A stretch of DNA of 64,000 bases from Amoebophrya sp. A120 (GCA_905178155.1 CAJINV010000013.1:2174281-2238280); one strand, 5' to 3'; shown: positions 1 through 12,288, counted from the stretch's first letter. Translations and numbers: made by a program. The notes: generated from the letters alone by a model not told the origin.

Positions 1-49
1 GTTCAGCGAAAGCTGCTCCGGCACGACCATGAGATTGCTACTGTGGGTG

Positions 50-3000
50 TTAGCACCTCCGGTGTTTGTGCCGTTCAGCTTTTGATTCGTTCTTGGGCTC
101 TGGTTTGTCGGACTCACGGCCGCACTGGGGGCGACGGAAGATTTGCGACTCCGGCTGATGTAGTTATTCCACGAGATTTTGAAATAACAAGCGAAGGTCG
201 CAGTTGAGTGTCACATTTTCCAAACTCCTCATTGCGCGGAAACATCATCAAGAATCAATCAAGCATCACGATTTTTCCAACCCCTCACCAAGAGCATTCA
301 TACCTCGCCGAGCTCGCAGGTATTTCCACGGCGACTTTTCTCCACACCGTTTTCCTGGCGCAGGTCAGCACGAAGAAGAACTGGAACAGGGAGTTGAACG
401 TGTTTACCTGCGCTACGCCATTGTCCTTCGCATCCGCTCCGTTCTCCTTGGAGTCCTCGTCTACCTTGACATTTACCACCGCGGCCTTCCGCAGACTGAC
501 CTCGTAGCTCCGTTCTTGCTCTTGCTCCGCGAGTAACTTTTTTTTCGCGATCCGCTCCGCGCGCCGGTACTTTTTGTCTTCGAAAACCCGTCTCTCCGCG
601 TCTTGCAGGACGAACTGCGTGGCTTCGAACACTTTGACGAACAATCCAGCTTCGTCCGAGTAGAACTCGCCGAGTTTGAGGAAAGTGGGCAATTCAAACA
701 GTTGTATCAACCCATTTATGCATTGCAAATATTTCTGGGTCCTCTGGACAAGTGCCAGGTTTGTCATGCATATTTCCCACCAGCCATGATGTCTGTGTTG
801 CATGCCCTAGCGTCACAGATTCTGCGAGGTGGGCTTTCTAATGCTCATACCGCATGAGACATGCCCTTTCCGCGTAGCAAAAACTGGATCTCTTTTACTG
901 TTCGTGCAAGCCAGATTTTATGTAGAGTCCGAAGGTCGCATGACAAGTTGCATCCTTCCAGGCCCAGACATAGTTGCATTGGATACCATTCTCGTGGTAG
1001 CAAGTCAGCATGTCTTCGGACAGGTGAAGTCCTAGAATTTTCGCGGGTTTCTTCGACGCATCCCCACCGGTTGTAGTACCCCCTTTATTGCCTCCTGCGC
1101 TGTTGAACCCGCCCGTGGACGACGACCCGTAACTGTTGTGAAAATGCGAGGGGGAGCCGGAACCCGAGGCCGGGGTGGCAGACCCGGATTTTTGCAATAG
1201 TTGTCGTGCGATCATCGCCGGATCTGTCCCGATTTCGGGCAGGGTTCCGTAGGGTTTGTTCAACAAATTTCGCATGTCCACGGCCTTGGTCTTGTTGCCC
1301 GTTGTAGTTCCTGACATGGACGAGTGCGAGGTCCCCTGGCTCCCGGCGGAAACTAACGATCTTCGTTCTTGCTCGCTGTTGTTTTTCAAAATACTCGTCC
1401 TTCCGGCTTCTTGGCTTATTCCTGATGTTCTACTCGCGCCGGCCACGACCGCATTTTTGCTACTTCCCCTCTTTGACGATGATCTGGAACCACTTCGCCG
1501 GGGTCCAGATTCTCGTCGGTCCCCTCGCGGACTTCTGCTCTTGTCGTCCGGATTGGTGACTATTTTCTGGTACGGAATCGCGTAGTCCAAGTCTAAACTC
1601 GTCAAGTCGAAGACGAACAGAGTCCCCTCCTTCGAGCCGACGAGCAGTTTATCCCCGGGCCTCGGCTTACCGACGGTTTTTGTCCCGACTCCCCCTTCCT
1701 TCGTGTCGAAAAAGCCGCACGCCTCGTCCTTGGAGTTCGCGGCGGGTTTCTTCTTGTTTATCCCGGCGAGTAAACCGGATGCCTCCGCGGCGATGGTTTC
1801 CTGTAAAGTGAGGTGCGCCGCGTCTTCGGATTCCAACCGTTTTCGCACTGCGATTTGCAGCGACGTGATGCCGGTACAGAGCCCGTCGGCCAGATTGATC
1901 CTTGTGTTGGAGGCCGCTGTTGCAACTTGTGTTGTCGTCGAAGAAGTGGCCTTACTACTGTCGTGATTATTCCTCGGTGACATGGAACCCCTTCTAGAAG
2001 AACTCGATGCAGCTCCCGCCTGCTGCTGTCCCCCGGAGGACGGTTGCAACGCTGGGGTGGAGTTCACCGACTCCACTTCCATCGAAGAATTTATCAAATG
2101 CAAATATGTCTGGGTCTGGAAACTTGTGATGCAAGCCAGGGAACACTGGGCGCACTGACGTATATGGCCAAGCATGACAAGTTTTGCGACTGCTATGTGT
2201 CGTGTATTCCGCATGGCAGACTGCGCCTTTGCATAACAGACAAAGCGATCCTGTTGCGCCTACGTTCGTTCGTTGTGGGTCGGCTCTGCCGACCGGGTAA
2301 CCCAACGCCTTGCATACAAATGACCGACTTGGGCGAACCCCGTTGCGGGACATACAAAATGGCCGCACGGAAGGGCCCTAGGCGCTACATACATAGTTCA
2401 CCCTAAGCGCCTACCACTTCGGTCTCGGACCTCGTCTACCATGACAGACAAGCATGACAGAGCTCCGAGTGCACCTACGCATGACAGAGCTCCGAGTCAT
2501 GCCAGACAAGCATGACAAATCTGAAAATCTTCCAGACCCAGACACTTTTGCAATCCTTAGAATTCAGCCTTGAGCTATTCAACAAACTGGACGACCCAAG
2601 AACTGACCCGGAGTTGTGGTGCTGTCCCGAAGATCTTTGCAACTGCGCCCGCGCTTCCAAATTCATTTTTTCCGCCCACTCCTCCCCATTCTTGCCCGAA
2701 ATCGCCCAACCGGACTGCTCGGATAGCGGGGACTTCGGCATCGGCCGGTCAAAGTCCGACAGCCTTCGCGACCGAAACGGCTGCCGTCGCGGCGGGCTCA
2801 TGGAGGATCGCGATCGGCTGTTGGTCAACATCTTCGACAAGTCGATCGGCGCAGTAGTTGCAGAGGACGTAGAGGCTTGATGCTTCATGTTCTTAGTACT
2901 GTCGGACGATGAAAATGGTAACTCATGCGAGGCTCCTTCTTGCTCCTTATCCGACGACCCGCCCTGTTCGGACAACACGGGTAAGAAGTCGCTCATCACC

Positions 3001-6000
3001 GAGCTTCTCCTCCTCTGCTTTTTCAGCTCCCTTCGGCAGTCCCGGGCGTATTTCACGGGTTCGACCGGGACCACAAACTGGTTCGGGTCTTTCGTGTCGA
3101 ACAATTCCTCCAGCTCGTACTTCCGCTCTTCCCAGGTCTTTGGCGGTTTTTCCGGCTCGCAGTCCGGCGGGTTGATTTCAAACGCGCCGAGCTGCTGTTT
3201 TCTTTCGCCAATACCCGAGTATTTCCGCACTACGTAGCCGTTGTTCGGTCGGAGAAAAAGCAACCTCCCGGTGTTCGTCCCCACGATGAGCAGTGGGTGG
3301 TCTTTGCACAGGGTCACTGCCGTGATCACCGTGTTTTGCTCCGCAAAGTCATCCGAAAGATCAAACAGCGTGTCCAGATGCAGCGGGTTGTGCCGGGAGT
3401 GCCGGAAAATCGTTTTCTTCGTGGCGGAAAAAAGGACGCCGGACCTGATATGGTAAATACAGAGCGAAATTTATTGTTTCATCAAATTTTTGCGTGTGTC
3501 AGTCAAAAAATCACTCATCAAACAGCACCTATAGATGATGAGTAGAAATTTTAAGAACCCGATCATATTTGTACCTCGCGCTTAACTGTAGACTGAGCGG
3601 GATCGCTGTGTCGTCTAGAAGATTTGCGTCCACCACTCCGCCCAAACTGCTACCCCCTCGCTGCGCGAAACCCGAGCTTCCGGTTGTACTAGCCGCTAGT
3701 ACCGCTTGGCTCTGATGCTGTGCTTGCGCGACGAGGGCGCCGCCACTTGCCTCCCCCTCGTTGTCCGCATCGACTTCGTTGAACAGCTCTACGTCCGCCA
3801 CACCGTTCGAGGCGAAGTACGTGACTCGGTCGCCCACCACCCACAGCCGCAACCTGCTGTAGTAGGTGCATACCAGTTGCTTGTCGACGGACCCGGACCC
3901 GGAAAACACCATCGGGCCGCCGAACTCCTGGAGAGCCAGGAACTCCCGCGCGTCCCACATGATGCAGAAAAATTTCTCGTCGATGGAGAACAGCGCGTTC
4001 TCGAAGTACTTTACCTTGGTCACGGGATACTCGTGGTGCGACAGCTTCGTACGCAGCCCGCGGAAAATCCCTTTCTCCAAGTTCCACACCGGAATCGTCT
4101 TCTCGCCGCTGTAGCAGCTCGCCAGCAGACCGAGCTTCTCGTCGGAGTATTGAGAGGAAAAATCCATCCACCCCATATCGAAAAGGTATGTTTCTGAAAA
4201 TTTGCGTTGCTGATTTGCGGCCACAAATCGCGCCTGTCTTGCACGCAGGCAACTCCACAGGCTCCGCCGCATTATGCAGGCGCTCTGTGATGCTGGTGGG
4301 CCTACGGCAAAGACGTTCCTCATGCTAAGCGCCTCAGCCAAAACCTCTCCAGTTCGGCTTGGTATGGGCTGCAGTCCTCTCCAGCAAGAGAAACCTGATT
4401 TGTGTACGGAAATCCAGCATCAGAAACTTCGTGTCGATATGGGGAGGGGGGATTTTCCTTTTGATACGGAGAGGGACAAGTTTAAGCAAGCCGCTTTCTC
4501 GTAGACGCCGGTATCCAGTTTCAAGTCCACCGCCATGGTCCGGCCGTCCCACATGCAGATGGCCCCGTCCCGACTCGCGGTGAGGAAAGCGAAGGAATTT
4601 TTGTAGTTTATTTCCACAAACGCGGTGATCTTCTGTCCCTTGTGGATCGTGTCGTTGATGAACCAGGGAAAGTGCTTTTTCCGCGGGTAGCTCTCCGGCG
4701 TCTCGCCGTCAAATTGGTAAAAGGTGAGCACGCCCAGTTGCGCGGTGGACAAGAGCAGAAAACTTGAGTGCTTGGACCCTTTGGACACGTTCCTGCTAAA
4801 GTAGATTTCGTCGTAGTCTTTGGGCAGTAAAAACTCCGCTTCTTGCGCGATCCGCGTGCTGATGCCCAACTGCTTGATCTCCTGCTGCAGCGCGTGCCCG
4901 GAGCCCCGGTAGAGTAGCGAGAACTGCGCGATGCGTCGGTTCGTGCACAGGATCGTCAGCAGAATTTTCGAGGGGTGGAAGGCGCAGTCTAGAATGTGAA
5001 ATTTGTTCTGGTCCGTCATTTTGTGCACCAACTGCTTGCAGAAATGGGGGTCCGCGAACGCCTTATCCACTGCGTCGTTGTTCGCGGCGTTGCCGTGGAG
5101 TGGGATGGTCAATTGCTGCCCTTTTTGCATTTCTTTCTCGCCGGACATCAACGGCGGTGGCGACATTTGCAGCTCGGAAATGCTCGCCGAGCGGTAGACG
5201 CTGTTCCCCGGCTATCCAGGAAAAAAAGTGTGTAAGTGTAACTTTCTTTGAGAAACAGCATCACAAATTTACTCTACATGACAGAGAAAACCTGTCATGC
5301 GTGTGTTGTAAGGGAAAACACACATGAAAAGAGGACTTCGTGGCTGTCTGGCATGACACGCGTAACTGTGTTGCATGTTCTGCAACACAAATTTACACTT
5401 ACACAGTTTTTTTCTTGCATACCGGCTGCTGCAAGGGTTCCTCGAGGAGCTTGGAGAACTCCTCCTTCCGCTGTTTATCGGTCATGGTTGCTACTGGGAT
5501 GGGGTTCTTGTCTATCACACGAAAAAGGTGTTACAGTTACACTTACACATTTGTTCTCAATTTAGCAACACAAATTTCTGTGCACGAGAGAGAAAACTTG
5601 TACTGCAGAAATCCTACGGGAAAACACGTATGAAACAAGGCTTTTATGCATATCCGGCATGACGAAGCTTGTCTGTCTTGCTATGTCTGCAACACAATGT
5701 GTAACTGTAACACTTTTTTCTTGGGATATTTTCCTCAGCGAACATCTGCTTCAGTTCCGGAAGAATGACGTCATCTGAGTATTGTATTCGTGTATTGGGA
5801 ACAAAATGAAATCATGCAAGACGCCAGTGCTTCGTTTCTGTTTCGGCCCTGCCATGGTGCTCGCCTAGTTGTGGAATTATCTAAAAGCAAAACAGTCTCT
5901 ACTGGATAGTACTCGATTTATGACATCACAACTTCTATTCATTTCTAACCTTCCCCCACACTTGGTCTGGTTTTTTTCTCGAACTCCGGCTGTACATTTT

Positions 6001-7278
6001 TGATCACGTTGGACCGTGGGTGGTACAGGGACAACAGCTTCGCGTCCTTCTCTATTCGGAGCAGACAATCCAACTCCGGGAGGTACTTGACAATCCGCAT
6101 GGGGTGCTCCTGCATGGGGCTCGCCTCCTCGCCGGTGCGCAGGTCCCGCGCCCGCCGCTTCTCAAACTCTGACAGGGGCTTCTTCAGTTCGTGCGGCATC
6201 AGCAGCCCGCCGGGTAAGTGCGCGACCATGTGGAGCTGCGGGTTGTTGTTCGATCCCTCCCCCGCATTCTTCTGCTTCTCCTGCTCACGGCAAATCGACG
6301 AAAGATTATTGGACAACACAGTAGAAGGATCAGCCGGCCCGATCGCGTTGCTGCTCGACACAATCAGCTCGGAGAACTCGCGCCACTGGATTTGCTGCCC
6401 CGAACGGGGTTGCAGGTCGTTGTAAAGAGCAACCTGACGATTTGCGCGTATGAAAATTTATTTTTCTACACCTACAGGACTTCTTGCCAAAAAAAAAAAT
6501 TCAAATGCAAATCGTGTTCGCGAAAAAAAACATTATGCAGTATTAAATCGACATCAGGCGACTGCAAATCAACATATTACTAGCCCCGCCAAGAAGTCCA
6601 ACACTCGCGTCCGGTCGTAGGCTCCGGCTTTCAACACCACAATCTTCAAAAATTCCGCCACCGAGACCCCGTTTGATTTAAACCCATTCTTCTCGTCTTT
6701 GCCGGACATGGCCTTCCGCACCACCTTCAGGCTCCGGTGGTCGAACTGCGGCAATATCACGGACAGCTCGCACGGATTGCATCCTGGCGTCGTCGTGAGG
6801 TTGGAGGAAGAGGAGTGCGAAAACACGTAGTTGCTCCAGCCGCCCGCGTGCGTAATCTCCCGGCCGTCCTGAAATCGCCGGTGCTCTAATTCGAGGAGGA
6901 TATGGAAGCGTCAGGTTTGAAATCGACAAAGTTGAAATGAGTTTTCATGCATAAAATGTAAGGCATGAAATGCCTGTCGTGCCGGGATGGCAAGTGAGGC
7001 CGACTGTCAGCCTGTTTAGGGTTTGAAATAGACCTGCTAAACTAGCATGACAAAAGCACTCTTTTGTGCCCAAACAGCATGACAAATTGGATTCCGGTGC
7101 TCGAAAAATTTGTCATGCGCCGCTTGATAAGTGGGCTTCCGGTTCCGACTGGTATCGGTTTCATGCATGACAAATATATTTCAACTTTGTCGATTTCAAA
7201 CCTGACGCTTCCATACAGGAGCCGGATCAAGTTCTTCCGCCGGGGTGCGGAGGAACTTGACGAGCTGTGCTTCACCAT
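50..7278 (-). CDS. WD40-repeat protein with EF-hand-like N-terminus (WDR49/WDR64-like)
   Basis: Eleven exons (7278-7216, 6900-6581, 6433-5962, 5774-5729, 5512-5422, 5212-4467, 4147-3575, 3444-2560, 2091-986, 716-408, 154-50) join into one frame of about 1,561 codons. They are separated by four GT-AG introns and six introners. Residues about 119-150 (LVALYNDLQPRSGQQIQWREF) look like a degenerate EF-hand followed by the tryptophan-containing stretch seen before the propeller in WDR49/WDR64-type proteins. MRIVKYLPELDCLL and later segments such as GAICMWDGR, KTIPVWNLEKG and PLLIVGTNTGRLLFL are WD40 blades. The C-terminal half is Ser/Arg/Gly-rich and probably disordered. Start is the ATG at 7278. 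The last exon and stop at 50-52 were chosen by splice phase; a second open frame runs off the left edge. Function beyond a scaffold, possibly calcium-linked or ciliary, is inference. Confidence 0.68.
717..985. mobile_element. Introner, family A (WD40 gene)
   Basis: 269 bp; ends carry the family-A core (TGTCTGGGTCTGG type) in inverted orientation. Flanked by perfect CCATT repeats at 712-716 and 986-990. Excision joins CYHEN to GLIQLF in frame. Confidence 0.85.
2092..2559. mobile_element. Introner, family A, enlarged (WD40 gene)
   Basis: 468 bp, longer than its relatives (about 265 bp). The extra length includes a direct repeat of GCATGACAGAGCTCCGAGT near 2452-2510. Perfect GAATT target repeats at 2087-2091 and 2560-2564. 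Joins RLNS to SMEVES. Confidence 0.85.
4148..4466. mobile_element. Introner, family B (WD40 gene)
   Basis: 319 bp; right end has the family-B core (CGATATGGGGAGGGGGGATT), left end a diverged inverted copy. Perfect CGGAG repeats. Excision gives LNLSLSDEKLGLLASC, a clean WD40 blade; no register within CGGAG offers GT-AG. Confidence 0.87.
5213..5421. mobile_element. Introner, family D (WD40 gene)
   Basis: 209 bp; inverted ends with AAAAAAAGTGTGTAAGTG-type sequence. Perfect CCGGC target repeats at 5208-5212 and 5422-5426. Joins LQQPG to NSVYR. Confidence 0.85.
5513..5728. mobile_element. Introner, family D, second copy (WD40 gene)
   Basis: 216 bp, 91 bp from the preceding family-D copy; ends share the GTGTTACAGTTACAC stretch. 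Target repeats TTGTC and TTTTC (4 of 5). Joins AEEK to NPIPVA. Confidence 0.8.
6901..7215. mobile_element. Introner with 35-bp near-perfect inverted ends (WD40 gene)
   Basis: 315 bp; GGAAGCGTCAGGTTTGAAAT and onward at the left is exactly inverted at the right, an unusually long and fresh terminal repeat. Target repeats GAGGA and CAGGA (4 of 5). Joins IRLL to LELEHRR. Confidence 0.85.
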
Positions 7279-8427
7279 CTTCGCCGGCAGGAGGACCCGT
7301 TTCTGAGCACGACGTTCGAGTAGGCGCAGCTCCTGCAGCTGTCCTGTTTACTTCATAGGTTATTTTTCACGCACATGGTGGATCCTAGTCCTGCTCTTCT
7401 GCGCGACCGCATGATTTGCGCTCGCGTGTACTTCATCTAGCGGCTCGCGGAAGAACGTTTTTTGTTTCTGAAAGTTCAGAAACCAGAGTCGAACTACTTT
7501 CAGTAATTTTTCCAACTTAATATCCTGCGGCTTGCTTCGTCTCTCTCGTCATATTAGATACCGCATTTTTTTCATTGCACCTGATGCGCGGCAGCTCCTC
7601 TGCAACCCAGTCTGCAGGAACGTATGAGCATGAAGCGCACCTCTTCCTCCTTAGGACCGCGTCACCTTTGGTATAGAAAGAGTTGCCACTCACACAAGCT
7701 GCTGATCTGTTTCCAGAGAAAATCGCAGTGACGCCATCGGCTCACTTTGTGCAAGGTTTTCAGTGGTAGTTCCGGGTGATTCATTGCTTTGCTTCATAAG
7801 GTCCTTTGCATTCGCAATATACGACCGCGTCCTTGTTCATCTTCTAGACTCATTATCTGGATTCATTTATGTTTTTCTTTACCGGGCGGGCAAAGCACAG
7901 CTAGAGCACATGATTGTTCTTTTTCAGTTTCTGTCTTCCGGGATAGCAATAAACTTCCGCGATGTAGTTAGGGGAGTGCTATAGGAGATTTTGGTACATT
8001 TAAATAGGAAGTTCTAGTTCATCTACTGGTGTAGCGCTCTACGCTATAGTAATCTCCTTATGAAAGTCGAAGCGCAGCAAGTATATGCATCGTCTAAAAA
8101 TTAGATACAGGATGCCTTCTATGCGTTTCCGTAGTTATTTTTGCGTAATGTATTCAAATCATAAATTCTGTCTGTCGCAAGACGAGAGAGACCCAAATGA
8201 ACGGACGACCGACAGAGTTCACTCGTTCTCCCCACGTCTGTGCCGTGGTCCATTGCAATGTATTATAAACTTGTATTATCGGGTGTAAGTATTACAGTCT
8301 GGTGTTTCTTACTGTTGGAAAATTTTCGCCGGTTTCCGACCAAGAGTTGTTCTTTCGGACCAGGAGGAGCTCTTTGCTGAGTAAAGGAACCGCGTCAAGA
8401 ACTACGCAAGAACTACTTCAGCGTCGC
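7279..8427. other. Intergenic, AT-richer, no feature recognised
   Basis: About 1.15 kb between the start of the WD40 gene and the stop of the next gene. Reading frames here are short and show no family resemblance. It should hold the WD40 gene's 5' region, but no promoter motif can be named. Confidence 0.5.
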
Positions 8428-10627
8428 CTAGACCATCGGCTGGGCAATCACCTTAAAGTTATCCCTGCGCACCTGCTTCGCACTTCCGTCGAGCTCCAAA
8501 CGGATTTCGTAGCGATCGCCGTCGCGGGACAGAATTACGGCGCGCTCCCCGTTCAGCGCGGCGGCGGTTTTCAAATTGCACAGTTCGATCCGCGTCCCTT
8601 TCGCGATGGGCTGGTTGATCTGGTTGTCCAGGGAACTAGGATCCTGCCCGCCCGGTTGTCCGTGCATACCCGGACTGTACGCGAGCTGCACGTTTTCGGC
8701 CTTCACTTTCTTGATAGTATCATCAGTGGAAAGCCGGATCTCATACCGCCGCCGCTCGTGGTCTACGGACAGCACCTGAAGAAATAATGGGATTTTTGCT
8801 TCAGTTGTGGTACGTCTTATAGATACGCATGGGAAATGCTGTCTCTTCTTGTGTCAAATTACTGACATCACAAATCCATTTCACCAAGTCCTTACCTCTG
8901 CCAGCTGCCCATTTAGCCATCCCGCGTTTCTGAGATTTATCAGCTCTACTACTGCGCCAACTGGTATTGTCAAATCTGGCTTCTCGACCTTGTACTGCAC
9001 CGTGCTAGCGGGCCCGGCTTCCTGTTTTAGTGATTTATTGAGTTCTCGCAAGTTCCGTTCGATCGAAGTACACATGCGTCACAAATTCCAATAATGCATC
9101 ACAAATTCCTTACCTCCAGCCGTAGAGCTAGTTCTTCCGGTATGTCCTCTCCTGGTCCTAGCGCGGCTAAAATGTATTCCGTGCAAAAACGTGCCCGCCG
9201 CAGACTTGTCAAGTAAAACTGCATGCTTAAAATGTTTCTCATGCGCAGCCCCGCAACGGGGAAAAGCGTTTCATTCTAGTGCTGTTTATCATGCGCAACA
9301 ACCAAAACTATGTTGATTTGTCTAGCCGATTTCCCCTCTTGACTTTGCAGTGGCCACGTTTTTACACATGTGATAAAATATTATCCGGTTTCACTCGGAA
9401 TAGTTGGCCGGTGTCCACGGCCCGCACCTCGTACCGCGCTGCGGATTTGGATTCGCCCATGTTTGGATTTGCGTCGGTGAAGTCGACCACCCGTCCCACG
9501 GTGCCATTTAATGAGCCGTGATTTCGGAGGCCGGCGATGACGTATCCTGTGTAAAAACGTCCCCACCCCAGAGTTGTCATGCAGATTTGCCATGACAGGA
9601 ACATTTGTGATGCGCAACCCCATGACAGGCATTTTCAATCGTGTTTGGGAACTTGTAATGCTGTAAACAGGATCAGAAGGTCGATTTGTGATGCGGCTTT
9701 CCTTGCTAACTTGCACTACCTTACGGACTGAAACTTGTCATGCGTGACTCCTAAAACTCCTAGGTTTGTGTTGCAAAATCCCCATCTTGACTCTGGTGTG
9801 GGGATGTTTTTACTCAGGATATGACGACGCGCGTGTTTAGGGGAAGTAACCCCGGGGCGTAGGGAAACCCGTCGTTGAGAACATGGAGCAGGTGGTTCTC
9901 CTTCACTTTTACTATGGTCCCCGACTGGTCGAAGGTAACTTCGTACTTCGTCTTCTTGTCTTCGAACACCTGGAGTACGATTCATTTATCGTGCATCATC
10001 GTCCAAATTAGATGGTCAACAAGTTAAAAATCTGCATCTGCTTCTTGTTCGTAAAGGACTTCATCCGAAGCATCAGTAAGTAGAGGTGCACCGAATTCTT
10101 CTGAAGCAAAAATGATTTATACCTTCGTTATTGTTCCGATGCTGCCATTATACACCGCGTTGCTGCCACTGAACCCCACACATATCACCTTTGCAGCCTC
10201 CGGGAAGTGCTGCCGGCTACTGGATGAATTCCCGGCGGTGCCGGCGTTCGCGTCTACATTTGCTTCGCTCGTGTCTATCTGGTACAGGCGGCCGAGTAGT
10301 TGAATCAGGCTCTTCTCATGCTTTTTCTTCTGCAACAGGGTTTCTTCCTCGAGCAATGAGGTCACGAGCTGTTGAATGACTTGCAGGTTCCCGACTTCGT
10401 GCGCCGGAGGCAGATCCTTGTGGACCACTTCGGCCTGCTCCTGATTTCATTAGAATGACACATTTGGCATGAGAAGTTGCACTTGTTCTCACATCGCAGG
10501 AGCTGAGGTGGCTACTTCATCTTGACAAGCGCCAACATCAATCACATCTTCTTACTCCGTCCTCTGCAACGCACTCCAAGCCTATGCCCGGCGGATGGTA
10601 CCGCAACAGTATCCTTTTTAGCTTCAT
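8428..10627 (-). CDS. Protein with DAW1/ODA16-like N-terminus and four NG-type barrel repeats
   Basis: Seven exons (10627-10556, 10440-10123, 9969-9822, 9542-9376, 9174-9114, 9021-8896, 8775-8428) give 409 residues. Residues 1-24 (MKLKRILLRYHPPGIGLECV) match the opening of the dynein-assembly WD protein DAW1/ODA16 as I know it. A short helical segment follows (about 40-75). Then come four repeats at about 105-175, 178-232, 268-330 and 350-405, each of the form V.L.NL...G.LNG..G.V......RYEV.L......V...N, for example TRVVIAGLRNHGSLNGTVGR. This resembles SH3/KOW-like small barrels. No WD40 propeller follows, so it is not DAW1 itself. A role in axoneme assembly is inferred only from the N-terminus. 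Four GT-AG introns and two introners. Confidence 0.72.
9175..9375. mobile_element. Introner, diverged family C (barrel-repeat gene)
   Basis: 201 bp; inverted ends with CGTTTTTACAC against GTGCAAAAACG. Target repeats AAATG and AAATA (4 of 5). Joins KPDNI to LAALG at the end of repeat 2. Confidence 0.78.
9543..9821. mobile_element. Introner, family C (barrel-repeat gene)
   Basis: 279 bp; TATCCTGTGTAAAAACGTCC at left is inverted at right. Perfect TGACG repeats at 9538-9542 and 9822-9826. Excision rebuilds the first strand of repeat 2 (NTRVVIAGLRNHG). Confidence 0.88.
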
Positions 10628-11742
10628 TGCTGCGGAGGTAGTGATCCCTGTTGCTGAACTAGCAGTAGTTCACCTGTTCTGTCACCTACTTCGCGAGGTT
10701 CTTGGTCGCGGTCCAGGTCTTTCTTCATGCGTACATAATGTACTACCTCCGTCGTGCATTCTATGGGGTTCCTCTCGAGAAGATAGTGAAAAACTTTTCG
10801 TTAATCTTCAATCTGAATTATGAGCTACATCAGAGACGGTAAGAAATACACGGATGGAACTGGAAGCTGAAGAACATGTGCACATTTATGAAATAGGCGC
10901 TACTGAAACTGACCACATCGACAAGCATTTAAGAACTACAACTCCAGTGGTGGAACTCCTACGAAGAGGGACTCTACCACAAACTGCAACGACGGGGAGA
11001 TTCCGCATCCTGCGAGGAAGTGCACAAATGCGGTTTTTTAGAAATCACTTGCACTGTGGTGCGCATGATGTTCTTCATTCTTCATGCTAATGAGAAATTT
11101 GCACTCGCAATTCCAAACTGGACAAGAAACCAGTGTCTATGCTTAAAGCTCGACAAAGCCACAAAGTCACGAACTTAACTGTGAGGTAGAACTTCGCAGT
11201 CGCGAGGGCTCTTACTCGGTCTTGTGCACTACAGTCTTGCAGAAAGATTCAAACTCAAAACATGGCTTTGCCACAAGAAAAACGTCCTCGGTCGTCTTTC
11301 CTCCCTCTCAACTCAGTGACATGCTTTTTCCGCGCATGTAGGTTAGAACAGGCTCAAGAAACTTCGTGTGCGAAATCGTATCTCCAGTGCGCATGTCGTA
11401 CCAACAGACTCGTAGAGCCAATCGAAACAGTAAATTGCTTTTCGTATAATTGCCACGAAACTGGCTCAATTTTCAAATTCGTACAATTTTCCAGCTTTGT
11501 TCTGTCGTACAGAGAGCGCATAATGTTCACGCACTGTTTGGCATTTTACAATGGGTCGCGGTGTGGTTACAAATCCGCGAAGATTCATTTCATTTCCTCA
11601 AATCTTTTACATTTCGTTTTTCTACATAGGTGATGACTTCAATATCACAAGCAGAACCACTTCCACTAGCATCCCGTGCATTAGAATGAAGATCGCGTAC
11701 AACAGCTTCAAAACTGCATCGTTTGGTCAGCCTCATGATCGA
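10628..11742. other. Intergenic, no feature recognised
   Basis: About 1.1 kb between two minus-strand genes. Only short, unrelated frames on both strands; nothing repeated or conserved that I can see. Confidence 0.5.
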
Positions 11743-12288
11743 TTACTGTTTGTACTGTTGCAGCACGCCGTGAATGCTTTTCAGGAAGTTCAGTGTTTCC
11801 TGCAAGAGCCGTTTGTTTTCCTTCATCAAGACCCTAAAAGTCCGCGGCTCTTTCTCCGGTGGTAGTTGTGGAGCTTCCTGATTATTATTTGGTTGTGGAA
11901 TCCTCGCCTCTCGATCTATTTGCACCTCTTCCTCCTCCTCCTCTTCATCGCACTCCGCGATTTGGTGCAGCGCGTTCATCGACCCGCCCCCGCTGCTGCG
12001 CAACTTGGACGCCGGGCGGTTCAGGTTTCGGCTGGCGCCCGCGCCGGTACCCATCAGTCCGCCCCCACCGTCGCCGGCCGAGGAAAAGTTCGAGTAACTG
12101 TTCATCCTGGCGTAGTCGAAGGCCTTGTCGAGGTTCTTTTTCGTTTTCTCGTGCTTTTCCGCCACCTCCGCGAACAGGGACTCGTGGTCGGACAGCTCGG
12201 TGCGCAGCTGGTCGCGCTTCAGCCGGAGAAAAGACAGAACCTCGTCGTCGGTCGTCGGGTTTGCCACGTAGTCATCGTAGAAGGCCAT
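11743..12288 (-). CDS. Small acidic coiled-coil protein, unknown
   Basis: Uninterrupted 181-codon frame starting at the ATG at 12288 (MAFYDDYVANPTTDDEVLSF); the longer frame upstream begins at a non-ATG codon. Residues 18-60 form a charged heptad-like helix (RDQLRTELSDHESLFAEVAE). A Gly/Ser-rich linker and a run of eight Glu/Asp (CDEEEEEEEV) follow. A second helix closes the protein (RVLMKENKRLLQETLNFLKS). The helix-linker-helix pattern and the lack of interruption support a real gene. I do not recognise the family. Its 5' flank leads into the GC-rich island. Confidence 0.5.
   Translation of the reverse strand: MAFYDDYVANPTTDDEVLSFLRLKRDQLRTELSDHESLFAEVAEKHEKTKKNLDKAFDYARMNSYSNFSSAGDGGGGLMGTGAGASRNLNRPASKLRSSGGGSMNALHQIAECDEEEEEEEVQIDREARIPQPNNNQEAPQLPPEKEPRTFRVLMKENKRLLQETLNFLKSIHGVLQQYKQ

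Noticed and set aside
1-154. Alternative 3' frame of the WD40 gene running off the left edge (Asn/Ser-rich)
   Set aside because: The canonical donor at 407 is phase 0, and the matching acceptor leads to the frame ending at 50-52; the alternative needs a phase-2 donor not seen.
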